NCBI GenBank assembly: GCA_017391675.1
Contig: JAFOXR010000040.1
Span: 1 to 64,000, forward strand
Source: Muribaculaceae bacterium
Lineage (GTDB): Bacteria > Bacteroidota > Bacteroidia > Bacteroidales > Muribaculaceae
Direction of reading: 5' to 3'
Length of the DNA stretch: 64,000 nucleotides
Shown: piece by piece, positions 26,699-35,375 of the stretch
Layout of the letters: each line of letters begins with the position of its first letter
How positions within the stretch are numbered: position 1 is the stretch's first letter
Notes under the pieces: model-generated
Told to the model about the DNA's origin: nothing
Databases searched by the model: none
What the model saw: only the letters and a program-made list of their open reading frames with translations
Position numbers and translations under genes: made by a program

Positions 26699-28474
26699 AT
26701 GAGCGAATTGAAAAATTCTCCAATCGAAGATTTCGATTGGGAAGCCTATGAAAAAGGCGAAACACAAGGGGAAAAGACCCAAGAAGAATTGGTGAAGACT
26801 TATGACGAGTCTTTGAACACTATTAAGGACAAAGATGTAACCGAAGGTACTGTTATCGCACTTAACAAGCGTGAGGTAGTAGTTAACATTGGCTACAAGT
26901 CAGACGGTATTATCCCATTCAACGAATTCCGCTACAACCCAGACCTAAAGGTAGGTGATGTAGTAGAAGTATTTATTGAAAACCAAGAAGATAAGAAGGG
27001 ACAATTGCTTCTTTCTCACCGTAAGGCTCGCGCTGCTAAGAGCTGGGATCGCGTGAATGAAGCTCTTGAAAACGACGAAATCATCAAGGGTTACATCAAG
27101 TGCCGCACTAAGGGTGGTATGATTGTTGATGTATTCGGTATCGAAGCATTCCTTCCTGGTTCTCAAATTGATGTTAAGCCAATCCGCGATTACGATGTAT
27201 TCGTTGGCAAGACAATGGAATTCAAGGTAGTTAAAATCAACCAAGAATTTAAGAATGTTGTTGTTTCACACAAGGCTCTTATCGAAGCTGAACTTGAACA
27301 ACAAAAGAAAGATATCATTGCTAAGCTTGAAAAGGGACAAGTTCTTGAAGGAACTGTTAAGAACATCACTTCTTACGGTGTGTTCATCGACCTTGGTGGC
27401 GTAGATGGTCTTATCCACATTACCGACCTTTCTTGGGGCCGCGTAAACCACCCAGAAGAAATCGTTGCTCTAGATCAAAAGTTGAATGTTGTTATCCTTG
27501 ACTTCGATGACGAAAAGAAGCGCATCGCTCTAGGTTTGAAGCAACTTCAACCACATCCATGGGATGCTCTAGATGCAGAACTTAAGGTAGGTGATACTGT
27601 TAAGGGTAAGGTTGTTGTTATGGCTGACTATGGTGCATTTGTAGAAATCGCTGCAGGTGTAGAAGGTCTTATCCACGTGAGCGAAATGTCTTGGTCACAA
27701 CACTTGCGTTCTGCTCAAGACTTCATGAAGGTGGGCGACGAAGTAGAAGCTGTAGTTCTTACTCTAGACCGCGACGAACGCAAGATGTCTCTAGGTATCA
27801 AGCAACTTAAGGCAGATCCATGGGAAAAGATTGAAGAAACTTACCCAATTGCTTCTAAGCACACAGCTAAGGTTCGCAACTTCACTAACTTCGGCGTATT
27901 CGTTGAACTAGAAGAAGGTGTAGATGGTCTTATCCACATCAGCGACCTTTCTTGGACTAAGAAGATTAAGCACCCATCTGAATTTACACAAATCGGTGCT
28001 GACATCGAAGTTCAAGTTCTTGAAATCGATAAGGAAAACCGTCGCTTGAGCCTAGGCCACAAGCAACTAGAAGAAAATCCATGGGATGTATTTGAAACTG
28101 TATTCACAGTAGGTAGCGTTCACGAAGGTACAATCACTGAATTGCTAGACAAGGGTGCAGTTATCGCTCTTCCTTATGGCGTTGAAGGTTTCGCTACTCC
28201 TAAGCACCTAGTTAAGGAAGACGGAACTCAAGCTGCTGCTGAAGAAAAGTTGAACTTCAAGGTTATTGAATTCAACAAGGAAGCTAAGCGCATCATTCTT
28301 TCTCACAGCCGTATTTTCGAAGACGAAGCTAAGGCTGAAGTGAAGAAGGCTGCTAAAAAGGCTGCTAAGGCTGAAGCTAAGGCAGAAGAAGCTCCTGCAA
28401 CAAGCATCGAAAAGACCACTCTTGGTGATATCGAAGAACTTGCTGCTTTGAAGGAAAAGCTTTCTAAGAAATAA
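26699..28474 (+). CDS. rpsA: 30S ribosomal protein S1
   Basis: A 591-residue protein with six S1 RNA-binding domains at about residues 43-112, 125-195, 212-280, 297-365, 382-452 and 467-540; the middle ones show the G-x-F-V/I-x-L...GL-I-H-I-S pattern (GVFIDLGGVDGLIHITDLSW). The C-terminus is an Ala/Lys/Glu-rich tail (KKAAKKAAKAEAKAEEAPA). S1 recruits mRNA to the 30S subunit. In a genome nearly free of Shine-Dalgarno sequences it may be especially important; this is inference. It has its own promoter and terminator. Confidence 0.96.
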   Translation: MSELKNSPIEDFDWEAYEKGETQGEKTQEELVKTYDESLNTIKDKDVTEGTVIALNKREVVVNIGYKSDGIIPFNEFRYNPDLKVGDVVEVFIENQEDKKGQLLLSHRKARAAKSWDRVNEALENDEIIKGYIKCRTKGGMIVDVFGIEAFLPGSQIDVKPIRDYDVFVGKTMEFKVVKINQEFKNVVVSHKALIEAELEQQKKDIIAKLEKGQVLEGTVKNITSYGVFIDLGGVDGLIHITDLSWGRVNHPEEIVALDQKLNVVILDFDDEKKRIALGLKQLQPHPWDALDAELKVGDTVKGKVVVMADYGAFVEIAAGVEGLIHVSEMSWSQHLRSAQDFMKVGDEVEAVVLTLDRDERKMSLGIKQLKADPWEKIEETYPIASKHTAKVRNFTNFGVFVELEEGVDGLIHISDLSWTKKIKHPSEFTQIGADIEVQVLEIDKENRRLSLGHKQLEENPWDVFETVFTVGSVHEGTITELLDKGAVIALPYGVEGFATPKHLVKEDGTQAAAEEKLNFKVIEFNKEAKRIILSHSRIFEDEAKAEVKKAAKKAAKAEAKAEEAPATSIEKTTLGDIEELAALKEKLSKK

Positions 28475-28502
28475 TCTGTAAACACAAGATATATTTCGTA
28501 TC

Positions 28503-28540
28503 AGGAGGTTACATCAATTATGATGCGACCTCCTTTTTTA
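28503..28540 (+). terminator. Intrinsic terminator of rpsA
   Basis: AGGAGGT pairs with ACCTCCT, with an inner CATC/GATG stem, followed by TTTTTTA. It lies 28 bases after the rpsA stop. Confidence 0.9.
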
Positions 28541-28550
28541 TTGGTAGAGA

Positions 28551-28566
28551 TTTTTTTGAAATTTTT
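28551..28566 (+). repeat. 16-bp element shared by both ECF sigma leaders (copy 1)
   Basis: TTTTTTTGAAATTTTT lies 67 bases before the ATG of the ECF sigma gene at 28634. The identical 16-mer occurs 66 bases before the other ECF sigma gene at 39403. Downstream in both leaders a GTC occurs at the same offset (28601 and 39371), followed by GTAGAAA six or seven bases later. This looks like a shared promoter or leader element. Confidence 0.6.
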
Positions 28567-28633
28567 CTTAAAATAAGGTAATTGAAACAGTGCTCAATCT
28601 GTCAATATAGTAGAAAGGTTAAAACAATAATTT

Positions 28634-29131
28634 ATGACATCACAAGAGTTTGATACATTGTACAGAAAGAATTATCCGATATTATATCGGTTAGCTTTCA
28701 CTATGCTAAGAAACGATGAAGAATGTCGAGACCTTATAAGTGATGTTTTTGCCGACTTGCTGGATAATGTAGAAACCGATGAAATTGAAAATATTGACGG
28801 CTATCTGTTCAGAACGGTACGCAACCGTGCGTTGTCGGTAATCACACGGCAGAAGACACTGGAAAGAGCTCGCAATCTTTATCCTATTGAACAGAACATG
28901 AATGGTTCATACGACCATGATTATGACAGGAAACTTCTTCAAGTAATGCAGTTTTTAGGTTCGGGACTTACCCCTAATGCCCGGCATGTAATGCGACTAG
29001 TATTTGAGCAGGGTTGTTCTTATAAGGAGGCGGCTGGGCAATTGGGAGTGAGTGTTGCTGCAATCAATAAGCATGTAGTGAAATCACTCCGCTTGTTAAG
29101 AGAGAATTTCAAACAAATAGAAAACCAATAA
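28634..29131 (+). CDS. ECF-type RNA polymerase sigma factor
   Basis: A 165-residue sigma-70 family protein with only regions 2 and 4. Region 2 is FDTLYRKNYPILYRLAFTML...DLISDVFADLLDN (residues 5-50) and the DNA-melting part follows (YLFRTVRNRALSVITRQK). Region 4 is a helix-turn-helix, LTPNARHVMRLVFEQGCSYKEAAGQLGVSVAAINKHV (residues 115-152). It belongs to the large Bacteroidetes group of ECF factors paired with FecR-like anti-sigma factors. The two genes after it (anti-sigma-like and TonB-dependent receptor) follow at 11 and 25 bases, so they form one unit. Confidence 0.94.
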   Translation: MTSQEFDTLYRKNYPILYRLAFTMLRNDEECRDLISDVFADLLDNVETDEIENIDGYLFRTVRNRALSVITRQKTLERARNLYPIEQNMNGSYDHDYDRKLLQVMQFLGSGLTPNARHVMRLVFEQGCSYKEAAGQLGVSVAAINKHVVKSLRLLRENFKQIENQ

Positions 29132-29142
29132 AACAATAGTAT

Positions 29143-29808
29143 ATGAAAACAATAGATGATAATAAGCGGGACGAGATACTATCTTGCATAATAGATACTC
29201 CTGAAAATCTAACCAATGAAGACATAGATTTGATTCTTTCCGATGAGGAGTTGAGAGAATTGTATAATGCTGCAGTATTATGCAAAGACTCCTCGCTAGC
29301 CAGCGGTATAAAAATCCCCGATGTTGAGGAGGAATTAGCTCGATTCAAAGCATCAAGAAAGACAGCAGCGCCGAAAATTAATTGGTGGAAGCCAGTTATG
29401 CGAGTGGCAGCGATATTTGCAGGTGTGGCAGTGACTACGGTGGTGGCAGTAGCAGTATTTGCGCCTCGTGCGTTTGACATCTTTGCAGGACACACCGATG
29501 ACGACGAAATCGCAGAAACGAGAGAATATAGCGTTAAGACAGAATCTGCGCCTTTGGGCGGGGGTGAAGTTATTGAAATTGTTACCGATAAGGATTTGGA
29601 GTATGATAATGTTCCGCTTGAAACGATAGTTGAAGAACTAGCCTCTATATATAAGGTGGAGGTTAATTGGAAAACCGAACATGTTAAGTCGTTGCGCCTT
29701 TATGTGAAGATAGAACAGGGTAAGAATGTGAAGGAAGCTGTGCAGGTTCTTGAGGTGTTTGAACAGTTTGAGATAAGCCTTGAGGGAAACAAAGTGATAA
29801 TTAAGTAG
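29143..29808 (+). CDS. Short anti-sigma-like membrane protein with C-terminal DUF4974/STN-like domain
   Basis: A 221-residue protein. Residues 1-80 are soluble and acidic (DEILSCIIDTPENLTNEDIDLILSDEEL is typical of this class; quoted in part: EDIDLILSDEELRELY). One transmembrane helix lies about residues 86-107 (VAAIFAGVAVTTVVAVAVF). The C-terminal 75 residues (YDNVPLETIVEELASIYKV, KNVKEAVQVLEVFE, EISLEGNKVIIK) resemble the DUF4974/STN fold at the end of FecR proteins. The central FecR sensor domain is missing, which makes it shorter than the usual 300-400 residues. By position it is the anti-sigma factor for the gene before it. Confidence 0.75.
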   Translation: MKTIDDNKRDEILSCIIDTPENLTNEDIDLILSDEELRELYNAAVLCKDSSLASGIKIPDVEEELARFKASRKTAAPKINWWKPVMRVAAIFAGVAVTTVVAVAVFAPRAFDIFAGHTDDDEIAETREYSVKTESAPLGGGEVIEIVTDKDLEYDNVPLETIVEELASIYKVEVNWKTEHVKSLRLYVKIEQGKNVKEAVQVLEVFEQFEISLEGNKVIIK

Positions 29809-29833
29809 TATTTTTCTTTAAACATTTTAGATT

Positions 29834-32368
29834 ATGAAAAATAGCATTTTATCGCTTGTCATGATGCTGTTGCTTGGTGTGTTGCCAAGCAGTGCGCAAA
29901 AGTTTACCAAGGCGTATGTAGATGAGCCAATGCCTAATGTGCTGCGAGATATAGATGAAGTATATGCTGAGGGAAATATAAATTTTATTTTCAATGAGCT
30001 TGAAGATTTCACAGTGACAGCGAATGTCAAGAATAAGACCGTTTTGGAAGCTGTATATGAGGTCGTGGGATTTTATCCTATTAAGGTAACTCGTTCTGGA
30101 ACCGATATTTATTTGGAATGCTGGCAGAAAGAGGCAAACAAGTTAAAAGGTTGTTTGCTTGACGAAAACATGAGACCTGTGGAGTTTGCCAATGTCCAGT
30201 TGTTTAATCCCGAAGACACTACTTTCATCACGGGTGGAGTGTCTAATTCAAACGGAGATTTTGTGATTCCATGTGACGAAGAACGGGTGTTGTTGAAAAC
30301 TCATTGTATAGGTTATATGCCATACTCTAGGGTATATGAAGTGGGCAGTATAGGAATAGTGCGTGTTCACACCAATGCCAAACTGCTTCGTGAAATAAAG
30401 GTGGAACAGCGTCAGGTGGAATATAATGGGGATAAGATTACTGCTTATCCCACATCGACGCAACTAGAGCATAGCTATGACATCTATTCGTTGCTTAATC
30501 AGCAACCGTTCCCCGGATTGTATGTAAACGAGTGGGAGAGAAGTGTTTCAACTTTCGGTGGTGCGCCAGTTGTGCTAGTTGATGGCGTGAAGCGTTCGGT
30601 TAAGGACTTGATATCAATTCAGCCTAAAAACATCAAGAAGATAGAGTACAGTTTGACAGTACCTTTAAAGTATCAAGGAGCGTCTGGTGTTATATACATA
30701 TATCTTAAGGAGCCTAAAATGGCAGGAGGGTCTTTTTATGCTCAGGCTCAGAGTGCATTGACGACAGGTTTTGTAATTGCTGATGGTGGTGCGTCTTATA
30801 ACCAAGGCAAGTCTCAATTTACACTGGATTACACATTCAATTTGCGTGATTATGATGAGCGTGTGGTAAATCTTAAGCAGAGTTATGTGGGAGACGATTT
30901 CAGGGTAGACTTGAATGAAGTGGGAGAGCCTTCTACACTTTACTATGACCAGCATGACATAAGGGTTGGCTATAGCTATCGTCATGACAAAACGACGGTA
31001 TTCCAAGTGCGATTGAATAATGAAATGTTCTCTGGAACTACCGAGGAGAATGGATATGTCCAGGATTCCTATCTGGGCAATTACAAACGCACTACTTCAA
31101 AGAATCCTTACAGTTACATGCCTTCGCTTGACTTGTATTTCCAGAAAGAAATTAAAGGAGGTCAGAGAATAGAGGCGCAAGTTGTAGGGTCGTTAATTGA
31201 TCGTGGATATGAACGCATTTATGATGATGAATTAGAAAATGGTGAAAAGGTGTCCTATCCTTCAAATGTAAATACCGATCATCTTTCACTGGTTTCGGAA
31301 GTGTCGTATAGCAAACTGTTTGGAAAAAACACATCACTTTCAACTGGTATTAAAAATGAGATTTCAAGGACGGAAAACACTTATGTGAATAATGATTACA
31401 AGTCGGAGCTGAAAAAGAATGACAGCTATATGTACATAAATCTGTCACAAAGAGTAGGTAAAATGTCGCTTAATGCAGGAACTGGATTAAAGTATATAAA
31501 GATGACTAGCGAGTTGAATGAACGAGATTTCTTGCGTAATATGACTACGCTAAGTTTCGCAGGCTCGCCAAAAAAGAATTTCTATGTGGGACTAAGTGGG
31601 GGATATATGCCGATAGTGCCCAGTCTTTCCAATCTTACAGAATTGGAACAAATCGCCAATGGCTATTTGCGAGTAAATGGAAATCCTAACTTGAAAACAT
31701 CGCATCGTTTTAATGGAAGGTTGGCTTTATCGCCTAGTTTCGGTCGATTTGGATTTATGGTGATAAATCAAGTGAATTATGTCATTGATCCAGTATATAG
31801 TAATGTAACATATAAAGGCGCAGGAAAATTCTTGCAACGCTCCGAAAACTACGAGAACTTATTTCATTATCAGGGGCGACTGGTGTTCACATTGAATGAG
31901 GTTCTGAACAAGCACCTTACGGCCAGAGTCGATTTGTTCTATAATCATTACCGTACGCAAGACATTATGTGGCGTCATCATCTAAACAGTTTCGGTATGA
32001 ACTGTTCGGTGACTGGTTATTTCGGCAAATGGAATGTGAGTGTGAATTATAAGAAGGCCTATAAAACTCTAGACGCTGAAACGATAAGCTCGGGAGAAAG
32101 TGGCGCTACAATAAATGTAGGGTGGAGGCCAAACAAGCATTGGGTTCTTCGTGCAGGGTGTATGAATATTTTCCAGCCAAGGGGATTCAGTTATCCTGTT
32201 GAAATATTGAGTAAGGTGAATCCTGCGACTGGAGAGGCTTATATTAGAAATAACGGGAACATGATTACTTTGTCGGTTCAGTATAAACTGGCATTCGGAA
32301 AACTGTTTGGCAAAACGAAGCGTACACTAAACAACCGAGGCTCAGGTGCCGCTGTGTTGACTTTGTAA
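29834..32368 (+). CDS. TonB-dependent receptor-like outer membrane protein with N-terminal STN-like domain
   Basis: An 844-residue outer-membrane protein. Signal peptide 1-21 (cut near SSAQ). Residues about 22-92 form an STN-like signalling domain (EPMPNVLRDIDEVYAEGNINFIF is of this kind), residues 104-190 a carboxypeptidase-regulatory-like domain (LKGCLLDENMRPVEFANV), residues about 195-290 a plug (GAPVVLVDGVKRSVKDL), and the rest a 22-strand-type barrel. There is no SusD-like lipoprotein next to it. With the sigma and anti-sigma genes it forms a cell-surface signalling set. The ligand is unknown. The end departs from typical receptors in lacking a clear final aromatic. Confidence 0.82.
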   Translation: MKNSILSLVMMLLLGVLPSSAQKFTKAYVDEPMPNVLRDIDEVYAEGNINFIFNELEDFTVTANVKNKTVLEAVYEVVGFYPIKVTRSGTDIYLECWQKEANKLKGCLLDENMRPVEFANVQLFNPEDTTFITGGVSNSNGDFVIPCDEERVLLKTHCIGYMPYSRVYEVGSIGIVRVHTNAKLLREIKVEQRQVEYNGDKITAYPTSTQLEHSYDIYSLLNQQPFPGLYVNEWERSVSTFGGAPVVLVDGVKRSVKDLISIQPKNIKKIEYSLTVPLKYQGASGVIYIYLKEPKMAGGSFYAQAQSALTTGFVIADGGASYNQGKSQFTLDYTFNLRDYDERVVNLKQSYVGDDFRVDLNEVGEPSTLYYDQHDIRVGYSYRHDKTTVFQVRLNNEMFSGTTEENGYVQDSYLGNYKRTTSKNPYSYMPSLDLYFQKEIKGGQRIEAQVVGSLIDRGYERIYDDELENGEKVSYPSNVNTDHLSLVSEVSYSKLFGKNTSLSTGIKNEISRTENTYVNNDYKSELKKNDSYMYINLSQRVGKMSLNAGTGLKYIKMTSELNERDFLRNMTTLSFAGSPKKNFYVGLSGGYMPIVPSLSNLTELEQIANGYLRVNGNPNLKTSHRFNGRLALSPSFGRFGFMVINQVNYVIDPVYSNVTYKGAGKFLQRSENYENLFHYQGRLVFTLNEVLNKHLTARVDLFYNHYRTQDIMWRHHLNSFGMNCSVTGYFGKWNVSVNYKKAYKTLDAETISSGESGATINVGWRPNKHWVLRAGCMNIFQPRGFSYPVEILSKVNPATGEAYIRNNGNMITLSVQYKLAFGKLFGKTKRTLNNRGSGAAVLTL

Positions 32369-32390
32369 AAAGTCGGCAGTAGTTATAATA

Positions 32391-32422
32391 AAAAAAGCTA
32401 TCGCAACTGCGATAGCTTTTTT
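32391..32422. terminator. Bidirectional terminator between the receptor gene and rpsO
   Basis: AAAAAAGCTATCGCA / TGCGATAGCTTTTTT is a perfect long stem flanked by A and T runs. It serves the plus-strand receptor gene and the minus-strand rpsO gene, which converge here. Confidence 0.92.
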
Positions 32423-32450
32423 GGTTTTCTGATTACCTTCGGTATCGTGA

Positions 32451-32726
32451 TTACTTACGGATACCTAGCTCTTTCTTAGCGATGATTGCACGGTAACGGT
32501 TGATGTCGGTGCGGATAAGGTAATCCAACAAGCGACGACGCTTACCTACAAGTTTCTTAAGTGCACGAGCTGTGTTATAATCTTTGTGGTTTGACTTTAG
32601 GTGTTCAGTCAAGTGGGAAATACGGATTGAGAATAATGCTATCTGAGCTTCTGGAGAGCCAGTATCAGTATTGCTTGCTCCGTAAGTTCCAAAGATTTCT
32701 TTCTTTTTTTCAGAATCTAAGTACAT
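32451..32726 (-). CDS. rpsO: 30S ribosomal protein S15
   Basis: A 91-residue four-helix protein with the S15 signatures TGSPEAQIALFSIRISHLTEHL and LVGKRRRLLDYL. S15 binds 16S rRNA helices 20-22 and forms bridge B4. It is a single-gene unit on the minus strand with its own promoter and terminator. Confidence 0.96.
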   Translation of the reverse strand: MYLDSEKKKEIFGTYGASNTDTGSPEAQIALFSIRISHLTEHLKSNHKDYNTARALKKLVGKRRRLLDYLIRTDINRYRAIIAKKELGIRK

Positions 32727-32764
32727 TACTTATAAATATTATATTGTTAATAAAAATTGCGGTG

Positions 32765-32798
32765 CAAAGATAAGGATAATTTTTGAAATAAGAGCAAA
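32765..32798 (-). promoter_or_regulatory. Promoter of rpsO
   Basis: On the minus strand TTTG (32795-32798) is followed after 22 bp by TATCTTTG (32765-32772), an exact -7 box, 38 bases before the rpsO start. The spacer is slightly longer than the usual 19-21. Confidence 0.6.
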
Positions 32799-32847
32799 AC
32801 CATTAAAAAAACATCAATATATGTAGGCATTTTTGCCGAAAATGCGC

Positions 32848-32855
32848 TAACTTTG
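32848..32855 (+). promoter_or_regulatory. Candidate -7 box for typA
   Basis: TAACTTTG matches TAnnTTTG and lies 19 bases before the typA ATG, so the leader would be only about a dozen bases. It is divergent from the rpsO promoter; no TTG box stands at the normal distance. Confidence 0.55.
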
Positions 32856-32874
32856 CACCCGAAATAGGTATAAT

Positions 32875-34674
32875 ATGCAAAAGATTAGAAATATAGCGAT
32901 AATAGCGCATGTCGATCATGGTAAAACTACCTTGGTTGATAAAATGCTGCTTGCCGGCAACTTGTTCCGCGAGAACCAGAATTCTGGTGAACTGGTATTG
33001 GATAATAACGATTTGGAACGCGAAAGAGGTATTACGATTCTGTCAAAGAATGTTTCAATAGACTATAACGGATATAAGATTAACATTATAGACACTCCGG
33101 GCCACAGTGACTTCGGTGGTGAAGTGGAACGCGTGCTGAATATGGCAGATGGTTGCCTGTTGCTTGTAGACGCTTTTGAAGGACCTATGCCACAGACTCG
33201 CTTTGTGCTTGAAAAGGCATTGCAGATGGGACTTAAGCCAATTGTCGTTGTGAACAAGGTGGACAAGCCTAATTGCCGTCCTGATGAAGTGCAGGAAATG
33301 GTGTTTGACTTGATGTTCAATTTGAATGCTACCGAAGAACAGTTGGATTTCCAAACTCTTTACGGTTCAGCAAAGCAGAACTGGATGAGTACCGACTGGC
33401 GTAATCAGACCGAGAACATCTATCCGTTGCTTGACGCTATCATTGAGCATATTCCAGGACCTGAAATAATAGAAGGTGATGCGCAGATGCTCATTACTTC
33501 GCTTGACTATTCTTCTTATGTGGGCCGTATTGCGATAGGCCGTGTTCATCGTGGCGAGGTTCGCGAGAATATGGATGTGGCTTTGTGCAAGAAAGACGGT
33601 ACTGTGATTCGTCAGCGCATAAAGGAACTGCACACCTTTGAAGGTATGGGCCGCAAGAAGGTGGAAAGCGTGAAGTCGGGCGATATCTGTGCGCTTGTGG
33701 GTATTGAAGGTTTTGAGATTGGTGATACGATAGCCGATTTCAAGAATCCTGAACCACTGCCTCGTATTGCTATTGATGAGCCTACGATGTCAATGACATT
33801 CACTATAAATGACTCTCCGTTCTTTGGAAAAGACGGCAAGTTCGTGACTTCTCGTCACATAGCCGACCGTTTGGCTAAGGAATTGGACAAGAACCTTGCT
33901 TTGCGTGTAGAACGCGCCGAGCGTGACGATGCGTGGATCGTGTATGGCCGAGGTGTGCTTCACTTGTCGGTTCTTATTGAAACCATGCGTCGTGAGGGTT
34001 ATGAGCTTCAAGTGGGACAGCCTCAAGTTATCATAAAGGAAATTGATGGAGTGAAGTGCGAACCTGTTGAAGCATTGTCAATCAATGTTCCCGAAGAATA
34101 TTCTAGCAAGATTATTGATATGGTAACTCGCCGTAGAGGTGAAATGGTGAGCATGGAAACTCAGAACGACCGCATTAATCTTGAATTCAATATTCCTTCA
34201 CGCGGTATTATAGGATTGCGTACCAATGTGCTTACCGGTTCGGCAGGTGAAGCTATCATGTCGCACCGATTCCTTGAATACCAGCCATGGAAGGGAGAAA
34301 TCGTTCGCCGTACCAATGGTTCGCTTATTGCAATGGAAGCAGGTACAGCATTTGCCTACGCTATCGACAAATTGCAGGATCGCGGACGCTTCTTTATCTT
34401 CCCTCAAGAAGATGTGTATGCAGGTCAAGTGGTGGGTGAGAATGCCAAGGACAATGACATAGTGGTGAATGTGACTAAGTCAAAGAAATTGACCAATATG
34501 CGTGCTTCGGGTGCTGATGATAAGGCCCGCATCATTCCTCCTGTTGTATTCAGTCTAGAAGAAGCTTTGGAATATATCAAGGCTGATGAATATGTGGAAG
34601 TAACTCCAAATCACATTCGCATGCGCAAGATTATACTTGATGAAATAGAACGCAAGCGTGCAAATAAAGAGTAA
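32875..34674 (+). CDS. typA: Ribosome-associated GTPase BipA/TypA
   Basis: A 599-residue translational GTPase. G1 is AHVDHGKTTL (residues 10-19), the switch region RGITI, G3 DTPGHSDFGGE, G4 NKVDKP. After domains II, III and V the family-specific C-terminal domain follows (MRASGADDKARIIPP). It binds the 70S ribosome at the EF-G site and aids 50S assembly, notably at low temperature or stress. It is a single-gene unit. Confidence 0.96.
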   Translation: MQKIRNIAIIAHVDHGKTTLVDKMLLAGNLFRENQNSGELVLDNNDLERERGITILSKNVSIDYNGYKINIIDTPGHSDFGGEVERVLNMADGCLLLVDAFEGPMPQTRFVLEKALQMGLKPIVVVNKVDKPNCRPDEVQEMVFDLMFNLNATEEQLDFQTLYGSAKQNWMSTDWRNQTENIYPLLDAIIEHIPGPEIIEGDAQMLITSLDYSSYVGRIAIGRVHRGEVRENMDVALCKKDGTVIRQRIKELHTFEGMGRKKVESVKSGDICALVGIEGFEIGDTIADFKNPEPLPRIAIDEPTMSMTFTINDSPFFGKDGKFVTSRHIADRLAKELDKNLALRVERAERDDAWIVYGRGVLHLSVLIETMRREGYELQVGQPQVIIKEIDGVKCEPVEALSINVPEEYSSKIIDMVTRRRGEMVSMETQNDRINLEFNIPSRGIIGLRTNVLTGSAGEAIMSHRFLEYQPWKGEIVRRTNGSLIAMEAGTAFAYAIDKLQDRGRFFIFPQEDVYAGQVVGENAKDNDIVVNVTKSKKLTNMRASGADDKARIIPPVVFSLEEALEYIKADEYVEVTPNHIRMRKIILDEIERKRANKE

Positions 34675-34756
34675 TTATCAAGATATATAGCATGTTGATA
34701 TAGATGTGGCCTATTGACCGATAGATAAAAACTTCGTTTCATAATTTTATTTTTTT

Positions 34757-34798
34757 CTCCCTAGTTTCTATATTTGTAGTGCTAGGGAGTTTTTTTTG
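34757..34798 (+). terminator. Terminator of typA, with a -7-like box in its loop
   Basis: CTCCCTAG (34757-34764) pairs perfectly with CTAGGGAG (34782-34789), followed by eight or more T residues. The 17-base loop contains TATATTTG (34769-34776), an exact -7 consensus. The hairpin lies 83 bases after the typA stop and about 80 bases before the next gene. Confidence 0.75.
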
Positions 34799-34876
34799 TT
34801 GAAAAGAAACATATTCTGGCCAATGAGTGTTATAGCTAAGGACTAATAAATGATTAACCAATAAACGATATTGATT

Positions 34877-35344
34877 ATGAAAAGAATTGGAAAACTTATG
34901 GCTTTAATGGCAGGACTGGTACTAATGGCAAACACAGCTTATGCCGATGATGTGAATGTGTCTTACTCAGAATTGCCTCAAGATGCAAAAGCGTTCATAA
35001 CAAAGCATTTTGGACAGAATGCTAAAGTTCAGGAAGTGGAATATGAACAAATGGAAGATGTGTATACTGTGGAACTTCGTAACGGCTATGACATTAAGTT
35101 TGATAAAGCAGGAAAAGTCGTAGAGGTGGATTCTCCCGATATGAAGGACATTGAAGTGGCAATCGTGAAAGATGTACTTCCTGCAAAAGCAGTTGATTTC
35201 TTGTCAAAGAAGAAACTTCTTGACGATGTAGATGACATCAAGGTTCTGCGCCGTGGAGGTTTTATAGTAGAAACTGATAAGATGATGCAAGAGCGGAACT
35301 TCAGGTTCAGCAGCGACGGATCCTTGATAAAGGGAAAACGATAA
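34877..35344 (+). CDS. PepSY-like secreted protein
   Basis: A 155-residue protein with a signal peptide (residues 1-22, cut after ANTAYA). Two repeats of the PepSY-like fold (beta-lactamase-inhibitor-like) can be seen: YSELPQDAKAFITKHFGQNA..VEYEQMEDVYTVELRNGYDIKFDKAGKVVEVD, and a second starting ILPAKA-like (DVLPAKAVDFLSKKK) to the end; each is given here in pieces. The ATG at 34877 is preferred to a TTG two codons earlier. Such periplasmic proteins are common in Bacteroidetes; their function is unknown. A terminator follows at once. Confidence 0.8.
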   Translation: MKRIGKLMALMAGLVLMANTAYADDVNVSYSELPQDAKAFITKHFGQNAKVQEVEYEQMEDVYTVELRNGYDIKFDKAGKVVEVDSPDMKDIEVAIVKDVLPAKAVDFLSKKKLLDDVDDIKVLRRGGFIVETDKMMQERNFRFSSDGSLIKGKR

Positions 35345-35345
35345 A

Positions 35346-35375
35346 AGAAAAAGCGGTTTAAACCGCTTTTTTTAG
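35346..35375. terminator. Bidirectional terminator between PepSY-like gene and lptD
   Basis: AAGCGGTTTAAACCGCTT is a perfect 18-bp palindrome with an A-run before and T-run after it. It lies directly after the PepSY-like stop and overlaps the lptD stop codon (35372-35374), so both convergent transcripts end here. Confidence 0.85.
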
